This document shows positions 1 to 7,534 of a stretch of DNA of 11,354 bases, one piece after another; positions within the stretch are counted from its first letter, which is position 1, and the number at the start of each line of letters is the position of its first letter. Made by a program: the position numbers and the translations under genes. The stretch spans positions 1 to 11,354 of the forward strand of contig NW_003119799.1 in NCBI RefSeq assembly GCF_000003605.2. Direction: 5' to 3'. Origin of the DNA: Saccoglossus kowalevskii. Its lineage: Eukaryota; Hemichordata; Enteropneusta; Harrimaniidae. The notes beneath the pieces are model-generated. The model was not told the DNA's origin, did not search any database, and saw only the letters and a program-made list of their open reading frames with translations.

Positions 1-301
1 TTTACCATTCTATTTTTTTTTAATCAAATACTCAGCATGTAAATGCTTTGCAATTGGAAATCTCTAGTTGAATGCTTTGTGTTTGAATAATAAAAACCAT
101 ATATTGAATCATTCTCGGCAAAATCTTTGTATCTGCTGCTGTACAGTATAATGTGTTCTATTTATAGTGCATGTTTTGTCATGTTCCCATTCTATAGTCA
201 ATTTCAAAGAGACTGTCCTTTTAGCATCATTTGTCAACCACCTTTTACACTCTGTCTTGTCACTATTTCTTGATATATTTCACCTCAATATGTGCTTACA
301 G
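1..301. other. AT-rich unassigned sequence
   Basis: No exon, RNA gene or repeat array is recognisable here. The sequence is AT-rich with short T runs. An open frame begins at 167, but its first part up to about 301 has no recognisable family features. Probably intronic or intergenic. Confidence 0.5.
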
Positions 302-481
302 TTTGAGGGAAACTACCGAATCTGTGATATGAACCATATTGAAAACAAATATCATTTTTTTGTTTGTTTTTTAGAGAATTTTATTACCACTCACATTTAT
401 TCCTCGACCTTTCCACTTTTATTAAGTTTAATGAAAACACATTGTATTAAAACTGCTGCTCATGTGTGGCCTGGAGGTTAG
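302..481 (+). pseudogene. Possible decayed C-terminus of a LINE reverse transcriptase protein
   Basis: The frame through position 302 reads EGNYRIC, then a few residues, then IENKYHFFVC. Many animal non-LTR retrotransposon polyproteins end with a cysteine-histidine knuckle of the form R-x-C-x2-C, 5-8 residues, (I/L)-(E/G)-D-E-x-H-F, 3-4 residues, C. Here the first Cys (323-325), the His (353-355) and the last Cys (365-367) are present. The second Cys is missing, the Asp-Glu pair has become Asn-Lys, and the His-to-Cys spacing is one residue short, perhaps from slippage in the T run. The following residues (LLSLMKTHCIKTAAHVW) loosely fit the hydrophobic tail after the knuckle. No upstream reverse transcriptase motifs are visible, so it would be a 5'-truncated, degraded copy. 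This is the weakest of the three LINE calls and could be a chance match. Confidence 0.35.
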
Positions 482-656
482 GAATGACATTTCAGATTTA
501 TTGTTATATGTATTTAATTACATTCTATCTGCACTTTTCTGCATCACGTCCACTCTTGATATATAGATGTACATGTACTTCACACCTTACGGCCATTTTT
601 TGTGAAAAACAAATAGAAATGACCATTGTTGCATATCATTAACATCAAAAATCTGG
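482..656. other. AT-rich spacer
   Basis: Short stretch between the possible LINE remnant and the A-rich tandem array. No gene or structured signal is seen. Confidence 0.4.
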
Positions 657-959
657 AACTAAAATAAAAGTAAAGCAAACAAAAACTAAAATGAAAGTAA
701 AGCAAACAAAAACTAAAATAAAAGTAGACTGGACAAAAACTAAAATAAAAGAAGACCGTACAAAAACTAAAATAAAAAGTAAACCAGACAAAAACCAAAG
801 TAAAAGTAAACCAGACAAAAACAAAAATAAAAGTAGACCTGACAAAAACTAAAATAAAAAGTAAACTTGACAAAAACTAAAATAAAGTGTAAACCTGACA
901 AAAACTAAAATAAAAATAGACCTGACAAAAACCAAGATAAAAGTAAACCGGACAAAAAT
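657..959. repeat. 27/28-bp A-rich tandem repeat, 11 units
   Basis: Eleven consecutive units start near 657 (first slightly short), 681, 708, 735, 762, 790, 817, 844, 872, 900 and 927, and the array fades after 953. The unit is AAAAACTAAAATAAAAGTA followed by a 7-8 base tail such as GACCTGAC, AAGCAAAC or AACCAGAC. Most units are 27 bp; those at 762, 844 and 872 are 28 bp. Units differ by scattered substitutions, so the array is not very young. Because 27 is a multiple of three, the complementary strand has artefactual open frames giving a Phe/Val/Leu-rich 9-residue periodicity (645-873), which should not be taken as genes. A lone copy of the unit lies at 5661-5685. Confidence 0.9.
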
Positions 960-1259
960 CATTATATTCAGGAATGCTAAATATAAACACTTAAGGTGAA
1001 CAGTATTCTGAGGATAATCTTTCAATCAAATGAAATTCACTGATTAACCTCAAGACAACATGGCAGTTAAATGATCACATAGTGAGACATGTACAAAGGA
1101 GTTTCTTTGGTACATTGCCGAGTTGATTTTTATTGTAGTTCAAGGTTGTGGCCCAAAAATATAGATTACATAAACAAATAAATAAAAAATAAAGTACAAC
1201 ACTCAATGTTTTTGTAAATTTCATATCTTAGTTTTAAGGAATGATACAAATAAGCTACC
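960..1259. other. AT-rich unassigned sequence
   Basis: No exon or structured element is recognised. An open frame on the minus strand (1166-1378) overlaps the LINE remnant antisense and has no family resemblance. Confidence 0.4.
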
Positions 1260-1466
1260 ATGGATTGTAGTATGTTACTGTCAAACGTCTTCATCAATTC
1301 CACAAACTTATTATATGACACCCAATTAAAAACTAAATTAGAAAATAGGATTTGTAGACATGGTTCATTGCATGACATAGAAGATAAAATTAACTTGCAT
1401 GTTGAATGTCGGAAATATAAAAGCCACAGAAAGGTTGTTCTTTATATTCCTTATACAATACAATAA
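1260..1466 (+). pseudogene. Decayed C-terminal fragment of a LINE reverse transcriptase protein
   Basis: The frame starting at 1260 contains ENRICRHGSLHDIEDK, then INLHVECRKYKSHRK. This follows the terminal knuckle of non-LTR retrotransposon proteins (R-I-C-x2-C, spacer, I-E-D-E-x-H-F-x2-x-C-P-x-Y). The first Cys (1353-1355) and last Cys (1407-1409) are kept at the expected spacing, and IED is intact. The deviations each need one base change: Gly for the second Cys (GGT for TGT), Lys for Glu, and Asn for His (AAC for CAC). The Arg after the last Cys stands where Pro is usual. A stop follows at 1464-1466. No reverse transcriptase or endonuclease domain is seen upstream, as expected for a 5'-truncated insertion. 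The clade cannot be assigned. The match is clearest at 1341-1454; the ATG at 1260 is not a meaningful start. Confidence 0.55.
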
Positions 1467-3479
1467 TAAGCTATTGGTTATTTTTTTCACAATTGTTTGT
1501 TTTGGAAAATGAGCATTGTCCTGATTTGTTTTTGTTTTCTATGGTGATAACTTGTGTTATTTGGAAATCATATTCTGTTGGCTATGTGCCTCTATACAAA
1601 CTTGTGTCTTTATACAATTTCTATTTTGTGACATAAAACTATCGTTATCCCGTGATTGATCATCAGGAAATTTAATAATGTACAATACATGCCCTATTTC
1701 AATATGTTTCCTTAAATATATAATTACTGATTGAGGTGGAGGTCATTTTTCAGTTTCAATGACCCAAAGAGGTCAATAATTTCTCTCAGGGTTGTTAAAA
1801 CTGAATTTTGATAGAAACTGGATACATATGTTTTATTTTACTAAATAAATTAACACATTATAAATTGAATTTAAATTTTTTGTCAATACCTATGCATCCC
1901 AAAGATGGAGTCAAGGTCACTAGATTTTCATTTATTACTCTGAGTCAATAATGAGTTTCAATGACAGTCACATGACTGCATTCTGACCAATCACAATGAC
2001 GATCTTGCAACTGAGGTATAATCATAATAATTAAAAATAACATAATTAATATGGTTGGATTTCATGAAAAAAAAAATATTTACTAAAATAAGGGTATCTG
2101 TAGTGCTGTCAATCCTAATTATTCATTTTAGTGCCCAAATTTTTGATAATTTATATTGTTTAAAAACATTCATATTTAAGAATAATTATTATAGACTGCA
2201 ATCGCCAATTTGAGTGACATTTGTTTACTGGGCACTATTATAATTAATATTAGAGTTTTAAGTTGAACTAAGTGTTGTAAAAATCAAATGATTCGTGAGG
2301 TGTGCATGAATTGCCCCCTGCAATAAAAATACACCTGTGTCTCATGACAAGAAGTGATTTCAATAAGTTTTTGCTAAGATTTTGGTAAATTTGTTATATT
2401 TTTAGGGGATTTTTGTGACCTGTTACCATTAAAAGACTCTCTGTTTCAATTAGTACCAGGTCTACATGCTAATTGAATTGAGTATTATCCATTAACGTTA
2501 ATTTAAAATAACTCTACTACTAACAGATTGGAAAAGAACCTTTTCACACTTCATACTCAAACAATACCATATCAAGATCTATGATAGAGAGGGACTGTGT
2601 GTACACTCAAATTTTGTAAGAAACATTGTGGACTACAATCTCGTACTGTATACTGCTTTGATTTATCAAGTTTTGTGGGTCTGAGAACATTTTCTTTGGG
2701 CTACTACAACACAAAGTGATAATGTAATGAAATCACACAAATTTTTAGCTGAGAAAATTAAATGGTTTACAGTATTATATTGTTGCCTTTGTTGTTTATT
2801 TTTCTTTCACTTTCATCATCAGAGATGACCAAGTGTTTCCTATTAGCAATTGTAGTCATTATCATTATCCCTCAGTTTCACCTTTTAATTTTCTTTATTG
2901 CAACCTATAAGTAATCCAAATTGCTTTTATAGCTCTGCTGTCATTGATGACATGATTACTAATTATCTTATGTCCATCAGTCATATTTGTTACCTGTTTC
3001 AGGTGCTGCCTCGAATTGACACAACTGTATGTCTGCAATCTGTTTCTTTTTCTGAATCTGAATATCTTAATTGGGTCACAATTGTAACTGATAATCTATT
3101 GCACACTGCAGCTCTACTGCAAGTTTTCACAATTTTTTTTTTTAAATTTAACTTTTGTACCAGGTGACAGTTCTGCACGTTGAATCCTGCTCTCCTGACT
3201 TTTTACCTTGCCTGTAATTATAATGAAGGGGTGAGGGGAAGAAACAATGAATTTTATAATTGTTATGATCACATGTAAAAAATAATAATGAATAATTAAA
3301 TAATAATAATTAATACATTTACAGTAATAAGTTACCTTGAGATTAATACAGTACATATTAATTGAGGAACAGGGATAATATTTTAATTAATTTGTTATAT
3401 TATTACACGATTGTTCATTTCATTATCTTATAATTTTATGACTTAAGAGAATAAGTGAGAATTAAACGCAGTCCGTAAA
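1467..3479. other. Long AT-rich stretch with no recognised gene
   Basis: About 2 kb without a supportable exon. It holds short A and T runs, a cluster of AGGTCA-like half-sites at 1740-1919, a 9-bp inverted repeat with 91-bp spacing (2129-2137 and 2229-2237), and ATA/AATAAT-rich microsatellite-like sequence around 3280-3320. An open frame at 2898-3167 follows an acceptor-like TTACCTGTTTCAG (about 2989-3001), but its translation matches nothing I know. Probably intron of the exon at 5829. Confidence 0.5.
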
Positions 3480-4890
3480 CAGGGACTTATGTTTTGACCT
3501 TCGTGCGTATCTTACCTTCGTACCTGTATCTTAGAAATCCCTGGACCAATGACAATCAAACTTCACTCATACATCATACAGGATATTATACATATGCACG
3601 TCAATTTGTTTCACGATCAGATTCAAGATGGCCGAATAGCGGCCATTTTTGTGCTAAAAAATCATAAAAATCAAGCATTTCTCGGCTGTTTACAGATGGA
3701 TTTTGTTCAAACTTGGTGTATATACTTTAGACATTATGGGACCTTGATGCAAATAATTTTCTTTTTCAGATTAGATTCAAAATGGTAGACTGGCAGCCAT
3801 TTTGTTTTAATGAATGTGGTTCTCGTGCCATATGTCTGATTTGCTTTCACTGATTATGTTTAAATTTTAAATTTTCATTATATATCATGTCATACAATGT
3901 AGATAGACATATATATTGGTTTGACGATCCTATTCAAAATGGCCGAATGGTGACCATTTTTGTGCTAAAAAATCATCAAATATCAAGCGTTTCTGGCATT
4001 TATGGATGGATTTCGTTCAAACTTGGTACATATATTAGACATTACAGGTTTCTGATGCAAATCATTTATTTTTCAGATCAGATTCAAAATGGCTGTCTGG
4101 CGGCCATTTTGTTTTAATGAATGGGCTTCTAGACCCACATCTCCGACTTGTTTTGACTGATTATGTTCAAATTTTAAATATTCATTATACATCATATCAT
4201 AGATAGACACATATATTGGTTTGACAATTCTATTCAAAATGGCCGAATGGTGGCTATTTTTGTGCTAAAAAAATCATCAAATATCAAGCATTTCTGGCAT
4301 TTATGGATGGATTTCGTTCAAACTTGGTACATACATTAGACATTATGGGTTCCTGATGCACATCATTTTATTTTTATGTATGGGTTTCCAGACCCATATG
4401 TATGACTTGTTTTGACTGATTATGTTCAAATTTTTAATATTCATTATACATCATGTCATAGATATACGGATATATTGGTTTGACGATCCTTTTCAAAGTG
4501 GCCAAATGGTGGCTATTTGTGTGTTAAAAAAATCCTCAATATCAAGCATTTCTTGCATTTATGGATTGATTTCGTTCAAACTTATAACATACATTAGATA
4601 TTACAGGTTCCTGATGCACGTCATTATTTTTCAGATTGGATTCAAAATGGCTGACTGGTGGCCATTGTGTTTTAATGATTGGGCTTCTAGAGCCATATCT
4701 CTTAAATGCTTTGACTGATTATATTCAAATTTTATATATTCGTTATACATCATGTTATATATATACATGTATTCAAAATGGCTGATTTTGAATGCTGTTT
4801 CAGAGCAATATCTCTCAATATGGACAAGTACTTGTTTGGCGATCATATACAAATGTCAATCATTTTAATGTTAAAAAATCATATTCCTGA
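3480..4890 (+). repeat. Tandem array of ~150-bp monomers in ~300-bp dimers
   Basis: A core resembling ATTCAAAATGGCCGA recurs with its GGC at about 3630, 3784, 3941, 4091, 4241, 4500, 4649 and 4780, giving spacings near 150 bp. Alternate copies are more alike, so the visible period is about 300 bp. One monomer core is missing near 4390, where about 40 bp are deleted, which explains the 259-bp gap from 4241 to 4500. Between cores, monomers share a TTCAAAcTTGGTACATA-like segment or its diverged form with CATTATACATCAT. The array is preceded by a head with TTCGTGCG, TTACCTTCGTACC and TGGACCAATGAC (3490-3560), matching in layout the head of the cluster at 8250. Open frames within it (3549-3788, 3887-4117, 4422-4718) are translations of the repeat (QNGR..AI) and are not genes. 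Strand is given by the reading used here. Confidence 0.85.
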
Positions 4891-5016
4891 CATGGTTATA
4901 TTCCAGCTATATTACTATAAACAAAACTATATATCTTAAATTTGATAACTAATAGGGACTGTGCCATGCATGGCTTGTTATTTATGCTATAACTTTTAGG
5001 ATTTGTTTATTCCATC
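4891..5016. other. AT-rich spacer
   Basis: Sequence between the 150-bp monomer array and the palindrome at 5025. No feature is recognised. Confidence 0.35.
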
Positions 5017-5058
5017 GCTCAGCCCATGGAGGTAATAAGATTACCTCCATGCTCAGCC
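5017..5058. mobile_element. Perfect palindrome bounded by 8-bp direct repeats (possible transposon end remnant)
   Basis: Left arm CATGGAGGTAAT (5025-5036), loop AAG (5037-5039) and right arm ATTACCTCCATG (5040-5051) form a perfect 12-bp inverted repeat. It is flanked by identical 8-bp direct repeats GCTCAGCC at 5017-5024 and 5051-5058; the final G of the right arm is also the first base of the right repeat. An 8-bp target duplication is typical of hAT-superfamily DNA transposons. Inference: this may be a transposon reduced to its two terminal inverted repeats, or a hairpin insertion from a repair event. No transposase is present and the termini do not show the common hAT CAG start, so the superfamily is only suggested. 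Confidence 0.45.
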
Positions 5059-5152
5059 TAACTGACACTGAACTGAAATCAAAGATATTCTTCTACTCAG
5101 TACATCAGTTTATAGCCCCACAAATTTAGTTAAAATCTACTGAATTTATGCT

Positions 5153-5610
5153 GATTAATAATAACTTTATTACACTACTAAAAACCTTCAGAAGGGATTT
5201 TTGTATGGTAAAGAACATAAATACAAAGAAATACAAATACAACAAATTCAAAAGAGATAAAATTAAAAGGGAAAATATAAGAAAAAATTTCCCTATAATA
5301 AAAGAAAAAATGAATTAATTATTTCCTGTAGTTTTAAAAATTGTGCTCTTCAAATATTTTGCTAATGCTTTGTTATTCTCCATAATCTTTTGAAATATGG
5401 AATTCACATGCATTGTGTAATTATTAATGACACACTCATCAAACAGTTTTTTTCTTTGTTCTATATAGCCAGTACAAAATAGCAGGAAATATTTTTCATC
5501 TCCTAATGCTTCAGTGTTACATTTTTTACAATGTTATTTTGGGCTTTGTTCTTCTACCCATAGTTCTGTTAGTTGTGGTCACTCAGACAGAATTAACTGA
5601 CTCTAAAATG
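5153..5610 (-). pseudogene. 3' end of a LINE (non-LTR retrotransposon), with C-terminal knuckle of the polyprotein
   Basis: On the minus strand the frame from 5533 down to a TAA at 5315-5317 is open for 72 codons. It begins HCKKCNTEALGDEKYFLLFC and continues with TGYIEQRKKLFDE. This is the terminal knuckle of non-LTR retrotransposon proteins: C-x2-C, spacer, G-D-E-x-(H/Y)-F-L-x2-C, then a basic E-x-R-(K/R) stretch; the usual His is Tyr. Just upstream, other frames carry FCLSDHN (near 5590) and GRRTKPKI, matching the F-R-x-S-x-H-x-L...G-R segment that normally precedes the knuckle, so at least two frameshifts and several stops break the frame. Downstream on the minus strand lies an AATAAA (+ strand TTTATT at about 5168-5173), then GTTATTATTAATC, like the ATT-type tails of many invertebrate LINEs. 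The catalytic reverse transcriptase domain is absent: a 5'-truncated, dead copy. Clade not assigned; boundaries approximate. Confidence 0.75.
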
Positions 5611-5660
5611 CAACTGGTACTCTTTGACATTAGTGGTTAAAGTCTGAACTGAGTGTGATT

Positions 5661-5685
5661 AAAAACTAAAATAAAAGTAGACCTG
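5661..5685. repeat. Isolated copy of the 27-bp A-rich unit
   Basis: This segment carries the same unit as the array at 657-959: AAAAACTAAAATAAAAGTAG followed by ACCTG. Its first 22 bases equal those of the unit at 708, and its end (GTAGACCTG) equals that of the unit at 817. Only one copy is present and the flanks on either side do not resemble those of the array. Confidence 0.75.
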
Positions 5686-5796
5686 TAAATGTGTGCAAAA
5701 AATGTGTGTTTAAACATTCAGCATGACATGGGGGTTTCTATTTGGTCCATAATTACCTCTGACATTTGCATGCCCCATCCACCAGATGTATAATGT

Positions 5797-5828
5797 CTAA
5801 ATTTCAATTTTTTATTATTTGTTTTAAG
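5797..5828 (+). promoter_or_regulatory. Splice acceptor region of the DPP-like exon
   Basis: A T-rich tract runs up to the AG at 5827-5828 (TTTGTTTTAAG), with a CTAAA at 5797-5801 as a candidate branch point about 28 bases upstream. The acceptor puts the exon in phase 0. The open frame continues upstream to an ATG at 5766, but that part is not protein-like for this family and lies in the intron. Confidence 0.8.
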
Positions 5829-5949
5829 GTATTTATTTATGAGAATAACATATATTTTAAAGACTTCCCAGGAAGTGACACATTGCAAATCACTGTAGAT
5901 GGAGTGCCAAACCAGATTTTTAATGGCATTCCTGATTGGCTCTATGAAG
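5829..5949 (+). CDS. Single internal exon of a DPP4/DPP6/DPP10-type protein (peptidase family S9B), partial
   Basis: The exon is 121 nt, entered in phase 0 and left after the first base of a codon. Its 40 codons begin VFIYENNIYFKDF and end VPNQIFNGIPDWLYE. This is characteristic of the beta-propeller of dipeptidyl peptidase 4 and relatives: a hydrophobic-(V/I)-x-x-N-(D/N)-I-Y strand, then a pattern ending (I/V)-(Y/F)-N-G-(I/L)-x-D-W-(V/L)-Y-E-E. In DPP4 the two Glu that bind the substrate N-terminus follow this Tyr; here the codon after YE is split by the intron (G|...), compatible with Glu. Active DPP4-type enzymes are type II membrane serine exopeptidases cleaving after Xaa-Pro or Xaa-Ala; DPP6/DPP10 are inactive and modulate Kv4 channels. 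The catalytic Ser-Asp-His region is encoded elsewhere, so subtype and activity cannot be decided. FIYENNIY looks slightly closer to DPP6/10 (impression only). The frame is intact and there is no sign of pseudogene decay. Confidence 0.88.
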
Positions 5950-5955
5950 GTAAGT
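5950..5955 (+). promoter_or_regulatory. Splice donor of the DPP-like exon (GTAAGT)
   Basis: The exon ends GAAG and the intron begins GTAAGT, a perfect metazoan 5' splice site. The frame read through into the intron stops at 5985-5987. No matching downstream exon with a W-(S/T)-P-(D/N)-G strand is seen before the window ends, so this intron is probably at least 5.4 kb. Confidence 0.85.
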
Positions 5956-6870
5956 TATTGAATTCATTATCATATTTGGTTGTATAAAACAAAGGCTTCA
6001 GTTTTTCGTCCTGATTCCTTTTGAAACAAAAGCAGTTGAATTATCCATCCTGATTGATTGCATATACAGCATTTTAGCCGAACCATATGAATATAATTCT
6101 GAATCATTACATGTAATAAGTTCTTTAGTTGGTATTAAATTAGAAGAACTATCGTAACTATTTATTATTTTTTATAGAGTAAATCACTCCACTATGTCAA
6201 TATACAATTCAATACATTCAATGTGCTACAGTATTGAACCGCTGGTTTGATAATAGGCAAGGTTACAATAATTATGCTATGTTTTTATTGGAAGTAGTTT
6301 TACTGTGAAAAGTTGCTAGAAGTCTTTTGTAACCATGGCAATATCTATATGTACATGTATATCCTACTAATAACATATCTAAATTATGGTTTTGTCTTGG
6401 GGTGATAATTACTAAGTGAGATAATGCCTGGAAAACCATTCAAAATTCATAGATTTGTTATTAGAAATTGTCAAGATTCAATAATTTGGCTTTCTAATTA
6501 ATGAAAATAATTAGTGTAGGTAGACATGCCTAAGGTTTAGTGACTGATGTCAGAGTGCATGTATGCATTCATTACTGCCAAATAAGATGAGAAATGTGGT
6601 TTAATTACTATGTGAACTAAACATGACTGGTACATGTAGTTGAAGTTGAGGTTTAGTTTGCCAAGCTACAAGTACGAGACATGGCTAACAAGCATGAATC
6701 AAGAAAATTTATAAGCACTATGAAAAACTTGATAATTTGCTGAGCTGAAGGTTCCATTATATATGGATTCCTAAAGTGGTGATACTTTTGTATTGAAAAT
6801 TAGTTTTTTCTTTGGGTTTCAAAGTGCCACCAGTCACAGGAATGATATAGAAAAGTGTGTTACAGTAGCT
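5956..6870 (+). other. Intronic AT-rich sequence
   Basis: About 0.9 kb between the exon donor and the minisatellite. No exon, RNA or array is recognised; it holds only AT-rich sequence and occasional ACATGTA words. Presumed intron of the DPP-like gene. Confidence 0.5.
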
Positions 6871-7534
6871 GCATCTATCATGCATCCATCATGCCTCCCT
6901 CTTGCATCCATCATGCATCCATCATGCATCCATCATGCCTCCCTCTTGCCTCCCTCTTGCATCCATCATGCCTCCCTCTTGCATCCATCATGCATCCATC
7001 ATGCCTCCCTCATGCCTCCCTCTTGCATCCATCATGCCTCCCTCTTGCATCCCTCTTGCATCCATCATGCCTCCCTCTTGCATCCATCATGCCTCCCTCT
7101 TGCATCTATCATGCCTCCCTCTTGCATCCATCATGCCTCCCTCTTGCATCCATCATGCCTCCCTCTTGCATCCATCATGCCTCCCTCTTGCATCCATCAT
7201 GCCTCCCTCTTGCATCCATCATGCCTCCCTCTTGCATCCATCATGCCTCCCTCATGCATCCATCATGCATCCATCATGCCTCCCGCTCTTGCATCCATCA
7301 TGCCTCCCTCTTGCATCCATCATGCCTCCCTCTTGCATCCATCATGCCTCCCTTTTGCATCCATCATGCCTCCCTCTTGCATCCATCATGCCTCCCTCAT
7401 GCATCCATCATGCCTCCTTCATGCATCCATCATGCATCCATCATGCCTCCCGCTCTTGCATCCATCATGCATCCATCATGCCTCCCTCTTGCATCCATCG
7501 TGCCTCCCTTTTGCATCCATCATGCCTCCCTCAT
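6871..7534. repeat. Minisatellite: 60 units built from two 11-bp words
   Basis: The array parses without gaps into 60 units: 58 of 11 bp and two of 13 bp (7278-7290 and 7445-7457), totalling 664 bp. Two words dominate: A = GCATCCATCAT (29 exact, plus three one-base variants) and B = GCCTCCCTCTT (18 exact). Others are mixtures or variants: GCCTCCCTCAT (4), GCCTCCTTCAT, GCATCCCTCTT, GCCTCCCTTTT (2), and the 13-bp GCCTCCCGCTCTT (2). A and B mostly alternate, giving a 22-bp period in the centre, with AA and BB runs elsewhere. The array is much more GC-rich than its surroundings, and on the + strand G occurs almost only at the first base of each unit and before the final T of some. Three long overlapping + frames (6793-7581, 6855-7646, 6902-7567) exist only because the repeat contains no stop in any frame; they are not genes. 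Confidence 0.97.

Noticed and set aside
580-873. Minus-strand Phe/Val-rich frames as a membrane protein
   Set aside because: They are direct translations of the 27-bp A-rich tandem array; hydrophobicity follows from complementing A-rich DNA.
2898-3167. Possible exon after the acceptor-like TTACCTGTTTCAG near 2989-3001
   Set aside because: The translation after the AG resembles no DPP-family segment or other family known to me, and no convincing donor closes it.
3549-4718. Three + strand frames and one minus frame as small proteins
   Set aside because: They share QNGR-type words because they read through copies of the same noncoding monomer, and the frame is not conserved between monomers.
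5766-5828. ATG at 5766 as the start of the DPP-like coding sequence
   Set aside because: This stretch carries the polypyrimidine tract and acceptor; the family similarity begins exactly after the AG at 5828, so it is an internal exon.
6871-7534. CRISPR-like array
   Set aside because: Units are contiguous 11-bp words with no unique spacers, in an animal genome context.
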